Notes: a model not told the origin generated them from the sequence alone. Numbered from the stretch's first letter, positions 1 to 10,852 are shown. The stretch is 53,688 nt of DNA from Bog-532 sp036495425 (GCA_036495425.1 DASXMW010000290.1:1-53688), one strand, 5' to 3'. Program-made: numbers and translations.

Positions 1-1201
1 GGGTGAGGAAAGGCCACAGCTGGTCCAGCGCCGACCGGACCGGGTCCTCGTCCCACAGCCGGGCCCGTACGTAGGGCAGGTCGTCGTCGTCCAGGCTGCG
101 GCCGAGGGCGACGGCTTCGGCGCGGGCGATGGCGTCGAGCATCTCGGTGGCGAACAGCTTGCGGGCCACGTTGTGCGGCCGGCGCATGCCGCGGGCCCGG
201 ATGCGGGCCCGTTCGACCAGGTCGGCGGGCACGGTGATCGGCACCCCGTCGACCCGGAGGGCCAGGTCCTGGCGGGGCACCCGCTGCCGGTCCCGGACCG
301 CGGCCCGGAGCACCTTGATCATGCGCAGGTCGCCCTTGATCACCGCGGCCTCCGGGTCCTCCGGGGCGGTGGCGCGGACGCCGGGGAACAGTTCGCCGAG
401 CGAGGCCAGGACCACGTCGGTCTCGCCCAGCGACGGCAGCACCTGGCTGATGTAGCGCAGGAACGTGGAGTTCGGCCCGACGATGAGCACGCCGCGGCGC
501 TCCAGCGTCCGGCGGTGCGTGTACAGCAGGTAGGCGGCCCGGTGCAGCGCGGCCACGGTCTTGCCGGTGCCGGGACCGCCCTGCACGACCAGCACCCCGG
601 CCAGCGAGGAGCGGATGACCCGGTCCTGCTCGGCCTGGATGGTGGCGACCACGTCGCTCATACGGCCGGTCCGGCCCCGGCGCACGCTAGCCAGCAGCAT
701 GGCCTCGCCGACCAGGCCGCTCCGGTCGGCCTCGCTCATCCGGTCGAGGTCGAATACCTCGTCGTCGAGGCCGGTAACGGTGCGCCCCCGGGTATAAAGG
801 TGACGCCGCCGGACCAGGCCCGCCGGGTCATTGGGGGTGGCCGCATAAAAAGGGCGGGCTGCCGGGGCACGCCAGTCAATGAGCACCGGCTCGTATTCGC
901 CGTCGTGCAGTCCGATACGGCCGATATAAAAGGTGCGGCTGTCGGTGTCGTCCATCCGGCCGAAGCACAGGCCGCGCTCCACCCCGTTCAGCTGGGACAG
1001 GCGTCTGGCCTGTTCAACGGCTGAAACCTCGCGCTCCATCCGGGCCGCGAACGTACCCCCGCCGCCCCGGCCGTGCACCTCGTCGAGGGCTTTCTCGCTC
1101 CGCGCGCGGGCGGCGTCCAGCAGGCCATAAAGCATGGAAACGTAATCCTGCTCTTTCCGAATGGACTCGGAAAGGGCCGATTCACTTTGACGGTCCGCCA
1201 T
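1..1201 (-). CDS. HelD/HelR-type RNA polymerase-recycling ATPase (5' part, runs off left edge)
   Basis: A reading frame on the minus strand is open from an ATG at 1201 to the left edge, giving the first 400 residues of a protein that is normally about 700-770 long. A charged helical N-terminus of about 75 residues precedes a UvrD/Rep-like superfamily 1 core. The Walker A motif GGPGTGKT lies at residues 208-215, followed by a segment ending in LWPFLT at the edge. In this family the protein is not a conventional helicase: it binds RNA polymerase, pries it off DNA, and in HelR-type members protects against rifamycins. The C-terminal half is missing, so HelD and HelR cannot be told apart. It diverges from the aceB-glc operon. 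Fold assignment is firm; the specific role comes from family knowledge. Confidence 0.85.
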   Translation of the reverse strand, partial: MADRQSESALSESIRKEQDYVSMLYGLLDAARARSEKALDEVHGRGGGGTFAARMEREVSAVEQARRLSQLNGVERGLCFGRMDDTDSRTFYIGRIGLHDGEYEPVLIDWRAPAARPFYAATPNDPAGLVRRRHLYTRGRTVTGLDDEVFDLDRMSEADRSGLVGEAMLLASVRRGRTGRMSDVVATIQAEQDRVIRSSLAGVLVVQGGPGTGKTVAALHRAAYLLYTHRRTLERRGVLIVGPNSTFLRYISQVLPSLGETDVVLASLGELFPGVRATAPEDPEAAVIKGDLRMIKVLRAAVRDRQRVPRQDLALRVDGVPITVPADLVERARIRARGMRRPHNVARKLFATEMLDAIARAEAVALGRSLDDDDLPYVRARLWDEDPVRSALDQLWPFLT

Positions 1202-1214
1202 TTTATATGCTATA
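1202..1214 (-). promoter_or_regulatory. Putative leaderless promoter of the HelD-type gene
   Basis: The minus strand reads TATAGCAT just before the start codon at 1201. TATAGC sits 7 bases and TAGCAT (TAnnnT) 5 bases upstream of the ATG. There is no purine-rich ribosome binding site, so the transcript probably begins at or next to the ATG. No convincing -35 is visible. Confidence 0.4.
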
Positions 1215-1332
1215 CTTCCCGTTGTTCAGCTAAGTCCCCGGGCTTTCGTGGTGCGAGCATATGAGCATACCGGCTCCGGCGCGGACTTCGTAATTAGTAA
1301 CCGCTCTATCGCGCGGGGCGGCCCCCCGGGCA

Positions 1333-1377
1333 TTGACCCCGGCGGCGCGGCCTGGCTAATGTTACCACCGAGTAACA
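1333..1377 (+). promoter_or_regulatory. aceB-glcDEF promoter with overlapping dyad operator
   Basis: TTGACC (1333-1338) and TAATGT (1357-1362), 18 bases apart, form a good housekeeping-type promoter. A perfect dyad TGTTAC-N6-GTAACA (1360-1377) begins inside the -10 and covers the expected transcription start near 1369, the usual place for a repressor site. The leader to the aceB ATG is about 88 bases and contains GGAGGAG at 1441-1447. The spacing resembles GntR/FCD or IclR-type sites, but the regulator is not in this window. Confidence 0.55.
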
Positions 1378-1456
1378 ATCGTCCCGCAGGTCCGGGCTCG
1401 TCGCCGGGGACCCGATCTGTAAGGATGGAAGCAGACTGCTGCGGAGGAGTTAGCTT

Positions 1457-3057
<1,601 letters not shown>

Positions 3058-3058
<1 letters not shown>

Positions 3059-4575
3059 TGGCCGGCCCGGCCACGGCGCCGTCCCCGGTACCCGGCGTAC
3101 CCACGTCTCCGCCCGGGGCCATCGCGGCCCTGATCCCGGTGGCGGAGCAGATCTGCGGGGCCGAGCACGTGGTGTCCGAGCCGCGCGAGCTGCGCACCTA
3201 CGAGTGTGACGGGCTGACCGCGCACCGGACCGCGCCCGCCCTGGTGGTGCTGCCGGACAGCGCCGAGCAGATCGCGGCCGTGGTGCGGGCCTGCGCCGAG
3301 GCGGGGGTGCCGTTCGTGGCCCGCGGGTCCGGCACCGGGCTGTCCGGCGGGGCCTTGCCGCGCAGCGACGGCGTGCTCATCGTCACCTCGCGGATGCGCC
3401 GGGTGCTGGAGGTGGACCCGCTCAGCCGCCGGGCCATCGTGGAGCCGGGCGTGACCAACCTGGCCGTGAGCAAGGCGGTCGAGCCGTACGGGTTCTTCTA
3501 CGCGCCCGACCCGTCCAGCCAGGTGGTCTGCTCGGTGGGCGGCAACGTGGCCGAGAACTCCGGCGGCGCGCACTGCCTCAAGCACGGGTTCACCGTGCAC
3601 CACGTGACCGGGCTGGAGATCGTCACCCCCGACGGCGAGCTGACCTGGCTGGGCGACGGCACCGGGGTCTCCCCGGGCTACGACCTGCTGGGGGCGTTCA
3701 TAGGGTCCGAGGGCACGCTCGGCATCGCGACCAAGGTCGTGGTCCGGCTGACCCCGCTGCCGGAGATGGTGCGGACCCTGCTGGCCGCGTTCGAATCCAC
3801 CAGCGCGGGCGGCACCGCGGTGTCGGAGATCATCGGGGCCGGGATCGTGCCGGCCGCCATCGAGATGATGGACGCGCTGGCCATCGAGGCGGCCGAGGCC
3901 GCCGTGCACTGCAACTACCCGGCCGGGGCCGGCGCGGTGCTGGTCGTCGAGCTGGACGGGCCCGAATCCGAGGTCGAAGCCGAGGCCAGCGCGGTCCGCG
4001 AACACTGCCAGCGGGCTGGGGCGGGCGAGATCCGCTCGGCCGACGACCCGGCCGACCGGGCCCGGATCTGGGCCGGCCGCAAGTCGGCGTTCGCGGCGGT
4101 GGGCCGGATCAGCCCGGCCTACATCGTGCAGGACGGGGTGGTGCCGCGCACCGCGCTGTCCGGCATCCTGGGCCGGATCGCCGAGCTGTCCGGCCGCCGC
4201 GAGGGGGTCCGGGTGGCCAATGTGTTCCACGCCGGCGACGGGAACCTGCACCCGCTGGTGCTGTTCGACGACCGGATCGAGGGCGCGGGCGGGGCCGCCG
4301 AGGAGGTGTCCGGGGAGATCCTGGACCTGTGCATCGAGGCCGGGGGCTCGATCACCGGCGAGCACGGGGTGGGCGTGGACAAGTCCAAGTACATGCCGAA
4401 GATGTTCGGCGAGGACGACCTGGACACCATGCAGTTCCTGCGCTGCGCGTTCAACCCGCGCAACCTGTGCAACCCGGGCAAGGTGTTCCCCACGCCCCGG
4501 CTGTGCGGTGAGGTGCCGGGGGTGCGCCGGGCCGCGCACCCCGCGAGCGCCGCCGGTGAGGTGGAGATCTTCTGA
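3058..4575 (+). CDS. glcD: Glycolate oxidase FAD-linked subunit GlcD
   Basis: The 505-residue protein is an FAD-binding type 4 (PCMH-fold) oxidase with the C-terminal FAD-oxidase domain. The FAD-binding segment RGSGTGLSGGA lies near residue 95, followed by the motif GGNVAENSGGAHCLKHG. The C-terminal NVFHAGDGNLHPL carries the conserved histidines of the catalytic domain. It is the catalytic subunit of the glycolate oxidase complex, oxidising glycolate to glyoxylate and passing electrons through GlcE and GlcF to the respiratory chain. Its ATG overlaps the aceB stop (TGATG). The next gene follows after about 37 bases. A D-lactate or 2-hydroxyglutarate dehydrogenase role is possible for this family, but the malate synthase and full D-E-F set favour glycolate. 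Confidence 0.92.
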
Positions 4576-4612
4576 TGGCCCGGGCTTTCATTTTTGGTCT
4601 AAGGCCGCGGAC

Positions 4613-5965
4613 GTGGGCGTGACCAGCGGCGCGGAGATCGCTGTCGCCCTGGCCGGGACGGGCGCGGTGGTCAGCCCGGCCGGTTCGCCGGACAGCGTGG
4701 GCGGCGTGGGGGGCGTGGTGCCGACCTGCGTGGCCGCCCCCGGCACGGTGGCTCAGGCGGCCGGCGTGCTGCAGGCGGCGGCCGGGCTGGGCATGGCGGT
4801 GGTGGCCCGCGGCAGCGGCCGGACGATCTCGTGGGGCCTGCCGCCCGCCCGCTGCGACGTGATCGCCGACCTGAGCGGAATGACCCAGATCCTGGAGTAC
4901 GCCGCCGGTGACCTGGTCGTGCGGGCCGAAGCCGGGGTCACCCTGGGCCAGCTGGCCGGGGTGCTGGCCGGGAAGGGCCAGCGGCTGGCCCTGGACGGGC
5001 CGCCCGGGGCCACCGTCGGCGGGGTGGTGGCCAGGAATGCGGCCGGGCCGCTGCGGCTGCGCTACGGGCTGCCCCGTGACCTGCTGATCGGGATCACGAT
5101 CGTGCGCCCGGACGGGCACGTGGCCAAGGCCGGCGGCAAGGTGGTCAAGAACGTGGCCGGCTACGACCTGGGCAAGCTGTTCGCCGGCTCGTTCGGCACG
5201 CTGGGGCTGATCGCCGAGGTGACGTTCCGGCTGCACCCGCAGCCCGACGCGAGCGCCTGGGTGACCGGGGAGTTTCACGACAGTGCGGCCGCGGCCGAGG
5301 CGGCGCTGGCCGCCTCGGCCTCCCCGCTGCAGCCGTCCGCGGTGGAGCTGGACCGGCCGCGGGCCGGTGGCCCGATCTCGGTCAGCACGCTGCTGGAAGG
5401 CACCTCCCCGGGCGTCAGCGCGCGGGCCGAGCGGATGCGGGTGGCGCTCGGCCACGGGGCTTCGGAGGCGATGGCGGCCCCGCGCTGGTGGGGTTCGATC
5501 GGCGAGGCGGCTTCTGGGGCGGTTCACGGCACCCTGGTCCGGGTGGCCTTCTGGGCGGCCGGGCTGCGGCCGGTGCTGGACGCGATCGACAGCGTGGCCG
5601 CGGACACCGGGCTGGCGGTGGCCGTGGGCGGGTCGGCGGGCGCGGGTGTGCTGTACGCGTCGGTGGCCGCGGACGAAGATCCCGGGCAGGTGGCGATGTT
5701 CGTGCGGGCGGTGCGGGCGGCCACGGGTTCGGGTCCAGCTTCGGGTCCGGGTTCTGGTGCTGGATCGGGTTCTGGTGCTGGATCGGGTTCTGCGGGCGGC
5801 GGGCCGGCCCGGGGCAGCGTGGTGGTGCTGACCGCGCCAGAGGCGGTGCGCGAGCGGGTCGACCTGTGGGGGCCGGTGCCGTCGCTGAGCCTGATGCGCG
5901 CGGTCAAGCAGCAGTTCGATCCGGGGAACCTGATGGCGCCGGGCCGGGGGCCGGGAGGGATCTGA
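4613..5965 (+). CDS. glcE: Glycolate oxidase subunit GlcE (FAD-binding)
   Basis: The frame encodes a PCMH-type FAD-binding subunit of about 450 residues. Hallmarks are VARGSGRTISWG and the segment GGKVVKNVAGYDLGKLFAGS. No ATG fits: the ATG at 4575, overlapping the glcD stop, is in another frame and meets a stop after 15 codons. GTG 4613, 8 bases after AAGG, is the best start, with GTG 4619 as an alternative. Translation may be coupled through the 15-codon ORF at 4575. Near the C-terminus a Gly/Ser-rich insert (about residues 370-400) is encoded by an 18-bp tandem repeat; it is not typical of GlcE and is probably a surface loop. The protein would partner GlcD and GlcF in electron transfer. Confidence 0.88.
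   Translation: MGVTSGAEIAVALAGTGAVVSPAGSPDSVGGVGGVVPTCVAAPGTVAQAAGVLQAAAGLGMAVVARGSGRTISWGLPPARCDVIADLSGMTQILEYAAGDLVVRAEAGVTLGQLAGVLAGKGQRLALDGPPGATVGGVVARNAAGPLRLRYGLPRDLLIGITIVRPDGHVAKAGGKVVKNVAGYDLGKLFAGSFGTLGLIAEVTFRLHPQPDASAWVTGEFHDSAAAAEAALAASASPLQPSAVELDRPRAGGPISVSTLLEGTSPGVSARAERMRVALGHGASEAMAAPRWWGSIGEAASGAVHGTLVRVAFWAAGLRPVLDAIDSVAADTGLAVAVGGSAGAGVLYASVAADEDPGQVAMFVRAVRAATGSGPASGPGSGAGSGSGAGSGSAGGGPARGSVVVLTAPEAVRERVDLWGPVPSLSLMRAVKQQFDPGNLMAPGRGPGGI
5750..5791 (+). repeat. 18-bp in-frame tandem repeat inside glcE
   Basis: GGTTCTGGTGCTGGATCG occurs at 5750-5767 and again identically at 5768-5785, with a partial third copy at 5786-5791. The period is a multiple of three, so copy-number changes only lengthen or shorten the encoded Gly/Ser/Ala loop. 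Confidence 0.9.
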
Positions 5966-7453
5966 ATGGACGAGCGTGAGCTGCGCGACCTGGCCGGAGA
6001 CTGCGTGCACTGCGGCTTCTGCCTGCCGGCCTGCCCCACCTACTCGCTGTGGGGCGAGGAGATGGACTCCCCGCGGGGCCGTATCCACCTGGTCACCCAG
6101 GTGCTGGACGGCGAGGAGCTGACCTCGGCCGCGGCCGAGCACTTCGACCGCTGCCTGGGCTGCATGGCTTGCATGCCCGCGTGCCCGTCCGGGGTCCAGT
6201 ACAACCGGCTGATCGAGGCGGCCCGAGCCTGGACCGATGACCCGGACCACGCGCCGCCGGTGCAGCCCGGCTCCGATCTGCACGAGGTGGCCGGGGCTGA
6301 TGGGACTGACGAGGTAGCCGGGGCCCCGGAGGTCACAACGGACCCGGGGGTCCCGGGGAGCACAGCGGCCCCAGGCGTCCCAGCGGCCCCGGGCACCCCG
6401 GCGGCCCCGCACGTCCCGGTGGGTGGCGGACGGCACCGGCCGTGGCGGGAGCGGGCGGCCCGGGCCGCGATCTTCGCCGTGTTCCCCTACCGGGAGCGCC
6501 TGCGCCTGCTGACCGGCCCGCTGCGCGGGCTGCAGCGCACCGGGCTGGACCGTCTGGTGGCCCGGACCGGGCTGCCGTCCAAGGTGTCGCCGGTGCTGGG
6601 CGCGGCCATGAACCTGGCCCCGCGCCCGGGCCCGCCGGTGCCACGGGGCCGCCTGCCCGAGCGGGTCGCGGCCCGGGGCGAACGGCGCGCGGTGGTCGGC
6701 ATGCTCACCGGCTGCGTCCAGTCGGTGTTCTTCCCGCACGTCAACCTGGCCACCGCCCGGGTCCTGGCCGCCGAGGGCTGCGACGTGGTCATCCCCCGCC
6801 AGCAGGAGTGCTGCGGCGCGCTGTCGCTGCACTCGGGCCGGGTCGGCGAGGGCGCCGGCTTCGCCCGGGCCATGATCGAGACGTTCGAGCGAGCCGGCGT
6901 GGAAGCGATCGTGGTCAACTCGGCCGGCTGCGGTTCGGCCATGAAGGAGTACGCCGAGCTGCTGGCCGACGACCCGGTCTGGGCCGAGCGAGCCCAGGCC
7001 ATGAGTGCCAGAGTCCGCGACTTCTCGGAGTTCCTGGCCGGCCTCTTCGAGCGGTCGGGCGGCCCGGCCGCGCCCCGGCACCCGGTCCCGGCCCGGGCCG
7101 TCTACCACGACGCCTGCCACCTGGGCCACGCCCAGGGCATCACCGCCGCCCCCCGTGAGCTGCTCGGCCAGGTCCCCGAACTGGAGCTCCGGGAGATCCC
7201 CGAGGCCGGGATGTGCTGCGGCTCGGCCGGGGTCTACAACCTCCTGCAACCGGAGGCGGCCGGCGAGTTGGGCCAGCGCAAGGCCAAGTCGGTGCAGAGC
7301 ACCGGCGCCCAGCTGCTCATCTCAGCCAACCCCGGCTGCTCCCTGCAGATCGCCTCCGCCCTGGAAGCCCAGGGTGAGACCATCGCCATCGCCCACACGG
7401 CCGAGATCCTGGACGCCTCCATCCGGGGCGTCCCGGCCCCCCGCCCGGCCTAG
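5966..7453 (+). CDS. glcF: Glycolate oxidase iron-sulfur subunit GlcF
   Basis: The 495-residue protein starts at the ATG directly after the glcE stop. It has two N-terminal 4Fe-4S motifs, CVHCGFCLPACP (about residues 13-24) and CLGCMACMPACP (about 62-73), and two C-terminal CCG motifs (ECCGALSLHSGR and MCCGSAGVYN) of the heterodisulfide-reductase type. It relays electrons from the FAD subunits, probably to the quinone pool at the membrane. Between the ferredoxin part and the CCG domains lies a Pro/Ala/Gly-rich linker of about 50 residues (near 100-150) with repeated APG and VPG units, longer than in typical GlcF. It is the last gene of the aceB-glcDEF operon. Confidence 0.93.
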   Translation: MDERELRDLAGDCVHCGFCLPACPTYSLWGEEMDSPRGRIHLVTQVLDGEELTSAAAEHFDRCLGCMACMPACPSGVQYNRLIEAARAWTDDPDHAPPVQPGSDLHEVAGADGTDEVAGAPEVTTDPGVPGSTAAPGVPAAPGTPAAPHVPVGGGRHRPWRERAARAAIFAVFPYRERLRLLTGPLRGLQRTGLDRLVARTGLPSKVSPVLGAAMNLAPRPGPPVPRGRLPERVAARGERRAVVGMLTGCVQSVFFPHVNLATARVLAAEGCDVVIPRQQECCGALSLHSGRVGEGAGFARAMIETFERAGVEAIVVNSAGCGSAMKEYAELLADDPVWAERAQAMSARVRDFSEFLAGLFERSGGPAAPRHPVPARAVYHDACHLGHAQGITAAPRELLGQVPELELREIPEAGMCCGSAGVYNLLQPEAAGELGQRKAKSVQSTGAQLLISANPGCSLQIASALEAQGETIAIAHTAEILDASIRGVPAPRPA

Positions 7454-7831
7454 GGTGGTGTGAGCGCGGCTCAGCCGGAGGTCTCGGCCGCCTCGTTCGC
7501 CTCAGGATCCCCAGAGTCAACGAGCTGCCGCCGGCCCAAGTTACCTTTGGCCCGCGGCGCGGAGCCCTACCCGACACGGGCCCACTCGCGCGGGCCCCTG
7601 GCGTCCCAGCGGCCACCACGGCCCCGGAAGCCGCGGAGCCGCTACCGGGGCAATGTGCACATCGCTCCGGCTATCACCGGCGCAAAGTTACCATTGCCCC
7701 CGGTGGCGGAGGGATGGGCGGGACCGGGCGCGGCGGGGCAGGGCTGCGAGCGGGTGTGGTGGGCCGGAGCTGGGACGGGTCTGGTGGGCGGGGTCGCGAC
7801 CGGGTGTAGTGGGCGGGCCTGGGGCCGCGGT
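7454..7831. terminator. Convergent intergenic region with a 9-bp inverted repeat
   Basis: This 378-base gap separates glcF from the convergent propeller gene and holds no credible gene. GGGGCAATG (7647-7655) and CATTGCCCC (7692-7700) are perfectly complementary and enclose a smaller CCGG/CCGG stem, a plausible bidirectional terminator without a U-tract. The motif AAGTTACC(T/A)TTG occurs at 7538-7549 and 7685-7696, the second copy overlapping the stem. Confidence 0.4.
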
Positions 7832-10672
7832 TCAGCGGGCGGGGACCTGCCAGAGGGTGGGCTGCTCGGTGGTCGAGGTGGCCGTGTAACCGACCCCGGT
7901 GAGAGCTGAGCCGTTCGAGGTCAGGCCGGTGACCTGCTGGATGCCAGCGCCGGACAGGCCCGCGCCGCGCGGAGTCTGGGTCCGCCAGGTGTCGCCGCTG
8001 GCCGACGTCCACACGGCGACGTTGCGGTCCCCGCCCGGCCCGTAGGTGCCCACCACGGTGAAGCCGCCCGACATCGCGGTCGCCGCCGTCACCGCGGCTA
8101 CCCCACCCGGTGAGTGGAGCGTGACCGGCAGCCAGGTCTGGCCGTTGTCGTGGGACACCTCGGCCAGCGCGGCCCGGGCTCCCGAGGCCCAGATCTCCTG
8201 GCCGAACGCGACCACGGTGTGGCCGCTGGCCGCGACCCGTGACAGCTGAGCCTGGGCGCCGGTCCCCGGGATCTTCAGCCGATGGGCGGTCCAGTGCCGC
8301 CCGTCGGCCGAGGTCCAGACGGCCGGGTCGATGCCCTGGCCGCCGACCGCGACGAAGCCGCCGGCCCCGGCCGCCACCCCCAGCATCCGGCCCGGGGCCG
8401 CGCTGGCCGCGCCGGACGCGGCCCCGGGGGCGCGGGTCCAGCTGCGCAGGTCAGGCGAGGACCAGGCCACCGGGAACGTGCCCGCGCGGGTGGTGGCGCT
8501 GCCGACGATGACGTAGCCGGAGCCGTCGGCGGCCGCCTGGGCGGCGTTCAGGCCGGACCGGGTCAGCCCGGCCACCCGGTCCGTACTCCAGGTGCGGCCA
8601 TCCGGCGAGGAGGCCAGCACCGGGGACAGCGTGGTCCCGGCCAGGGCGTTGCCGGTGGCGAGCCAGCCGGCCGGGCCGTCGGCCACACTGTCCAGCTCCT
8701 GGGTCCCGTCCACGGCGGGCGGCGCACCGCTGGCGGTGGCCCAGGTGCCGCGGGTGAACGAGCCGGGGCCGGTCCGCGACCAGACGGCCAGCGTGCCGCC
8801 CGACGCCCCCACCGCAACCTGCGTCCCGGTCGACGGCTGACCGGAGCCGGCCACCGCGGTGACCCCGGCCGGGGTGATCGTGGCCCCGGCAATGCGGTGG
8901 AAGTTGATGACCCGGAAGCCGTGGCCGGGCACGGCCACGGCCAGGTAGGGCCGCTGGGCGACCGGGGTGCCGGTGGACCCGGTGGCGATCTGCACACCGC
9001 TGGCGGTGACGGTGGTGCCGGTCATGGTCTCCGGGGCCGCCCCGAACGAGGTGGCCGCCTTCCAGTGGCTGCCGTCGGCGCTGGTCCAGCCGTACATGGT
9101 GCCGCCGGGGCCCGCGCCGAGCACCGCGAACCCGCCCGGGCCGCCCTTGACCGCGCTGATCTTGACCCCGTTGGCCGAGGTCATGGAGGTCACGTAGTGC
9201 CAGCTGGTGCCGTTGGGCGAGGCATAGACGATGCCGGCTGGCCGGCCCGTCTGGCTGCGGCCGCTGGGCGCGGTGCCGGAACGGACGGCGATGAACCCCT
9301 TCCCGCTCACGGCCAGGCCGGCCAGCCCCGGGCTGGCGCCGTGGCCGGACGGCACCGACCCGCCGCGCCAGGTGCGGCCGTCGTCCGTGCTCAGCCAGGT
9401 CACGGTGGTCCGCGGGCCCGCTTCCTCGGACGAGCGCGAGATCTGCCCGGACAGCACGATGTCCGGGCCGTGGGCGGCGGCCCCGGTGATGCTGACGATG
9501 CCCCCGTCGTGGACCGGCAGCCGCGCCTCGGCCGCGGTGACCCGGGTCCAGTGCCGCCCGTCGCCCGAGGTCCAGATGACCCCGGTGGCTTCGGCGGTGT
9601 TCTGGCCCGCGGCCAGCCAGCCGGAGGCGGTCCGGGTCAGCACGCTCACCTGATCGCCGGAGTCGGTGGGGGTGATGCCGGTGGTGGCGGCCAGCGTCCA
9701 GGACTGGGCGTCCGGGCTGGTCCAGATGGCGTGCGGGCCGACCGCGAGCCAGCCGCTGGCGCCGCCGGCCAGGAGTTGCGCGGGGTGCCCGCGGGCGGGC
9801 TCGCCGCCGTCGGCACCGCGGACGGCCGCGGTCCGCCAGGTGTTGCCGGCGTCGGAGGAGACGAAGAACTGGCCGCGGGTGAGGTCGCCGCCGGCCTGGC
9901 TGCCCACCGCCACCACGGTGTTGCCCACGCTGGCCACCCGGGTCACGGTCTGGAACACCCCCTGACCCGGCGGGCCCGGGGCGGGCTGGAACTGGGCGCT
10001 GGCCGCCTGGGCGGCCGGGTAGCTGCGCGGGGCCAGCTCGCGCGGGCGGGACCGCACGTACCCGGCCACGGCCACGGCCGCGGCCAGGACCAGAACCACG
10101 GCGGTCAGCAGCAGCCGGCGCCGCCCGCGCCTTGGCCCTGACGTCTCGGTGGCTGACGCTGAGCCTGTGGCTGGTGGGACGGGTGAGGCCGGTGAGCTGG
10201 TGGCGGCAAGTGAGGCGGGAGGGCTCGTTGTGGCATTGGCGGCAGGTGGGGCGGAGACACCGGGGGCAGAGGCATCGGGCGCGGCGGTCCGCTCGGCGTC
10301 GGTCGAACTGGACCAGTTGGTGTCGGACGCGGTGAACCAGTTGGTGTCGGGCGAGGTGGACCAAGCGAGATCGGACGCGGTGGACCACTCGGCGCCTGCG
10401 GCCTGCCAGGCCGACTGGGCCCGCTGCCAGACCGAGGCGCCGTCGTCCGGGCCGGAGACCGTGAACCCGGGGTCGCCGGGATGGCCGCGCCGGGGCAGCG
10501 GGCCGTCACCGTCGCCGGGCAGCGGGATCGGCGGGAACAGGGGCGGCAGCGGCTCCGGCGCGTCGTCCAGGCCGAGCCCCAGGCCGGGGCCGAGCCGCGG
10601 GCCCGCGGGCGCGTGCTCGGCCCGCGCGGCCGAACGCGGCGCGAACTCGGCGTCGTCTGTCGTGCTCACCAT
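7832..10672 (-). CDS. Membrane-anchored Asp-box beta-propeller protein, function unknown
   Basis: I do not recognise a named family for this 946-residue protein. The first 180 residues are a Pro/Ala-rich cytoplasmic tail with four tandem Trp octapeptides (WSTASDLA-like, residues 96-127). RRGRRR then precedes a single transmembrane helix at about 187-206, which predicts an N-in topology. The remaining 740 residues should be extracytoplasmic and carry about 11 Asp-box/BNR-type motifs (S-x-D-G-x-x-W, e.g. SADGRHWT, STDDGRTW, SPDGRTWS), typical of sialidase-like or Ycf48-like beta-propellers. No catalytic sialidase residues could be assigned, so a binding or scaffold role is more likely. The ATG at 10672 lies only 2 bases from AAGGG; GTG 10669 has better spacing and may be the real start. 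Confidence 0.75.
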   Translation of the reverse strand: MVSTTDDAEFAPRSAARAEHAPAGPRLGPGLGLGLDDAPEPLPPLFPPIPLPGDGDGPLPRRGHPGDPGFTVSGPDDGASVWQRAQSAWQAAGAEWSTASDLAWSTSPDTNWFTASDTNWSSSTDAERTAAPDASAPGVSAPPAANATTSPPASLAATSSPASPVPPATGSASATETSGPRRGRRRLLLTAVVLVLAAAVAVAGYVRSRPRELAPRSYPAAQAASAQFQPAPGPPGQGVFQTVTRVASVGNTVVAVGSQAGGDLTRGQFFVSSDAGNTWRTAAVRGADGGEPARGHPAQLLAGGASGWLAVGPHAIWTSPDAQSWTLAATTGITPTDSGDQVSVLTRTASGWLAAGQNTAEATGVIWTSGDGRHWTRVTAAEARLPVHDGGIVSITGAAAHGPDIVLSGQISRSSEEAGPRTTVTWLSTDDGRTWRGGSVPSGHGASPGLAGLAVSGKGFIAVRSGTAPSGRSQTGRPAGIVYASPNGTSWHYVTSMTSANGVKISAVKGGPGGFAVLGAGPGGTMYGWTSADGSHWKAATSFGAAPETMTGTTVTASGVQIATGSTGTPVAQRPYLAVAVPGHGFRVINFHRIAGATITPAGVTAVAGSGQPSTGTQVAVGASGGTLAVWSRTGPGSFTRGTWATASGAPPAVDGTQELDSVADGPAGWLATGNALAGTTLSPVLASSPDGRTWSTDRVAGLTRSGLNAAQAAADGSGYVIVGSATTRAGTFPVAWSSPDLRSWTRAPGAASGAASAAPGRMLGVAAGAGGFVAVGGQGIDPAVWTSADGRHWTAHRLKIPGTGAQAQLSRVAASGHTVVAFGQEIWASGARAALAEVSHDNGQTWLPVTLHSPGGVAAVTAATAMSGGFTVVGTYGPGGDRNVAVWTSASGDTWRTQTPRGAGLSGAGIQQVTGLTSNGSALTGVGYTATSTTEQPTLWQVPAR

Positions 10673-10852
10673 CGCCCTTACGGGTCAGGCAGGGTGCCCC
10701 ACGGTGGGCTGTGGTGGCAGGCCGCGCGGACCGCGCGGACATCGTGCACCGTCCCCTGCGCCGGCAGGTATTCCGGACTCTCCCCGCTGGCCGATGCTAC
10801 CCGCGGGGCCCGGAGGCGAGGTGACGCAACGCGCAGGTTGGACGCGAGACCG

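Noticed and set aside
4451..7249. A 932-residue open frame opposite glcE-glcF
   Set aside because: Same shadow effect; the forward genes are recognisable along their whole length.
10300..10380. Repeated ACCAGTTGGTGTCGG units that look like operator repeats
   Set aside because: They lie inside the propeller gene and encode its Trp octapeptide repeats in frame.
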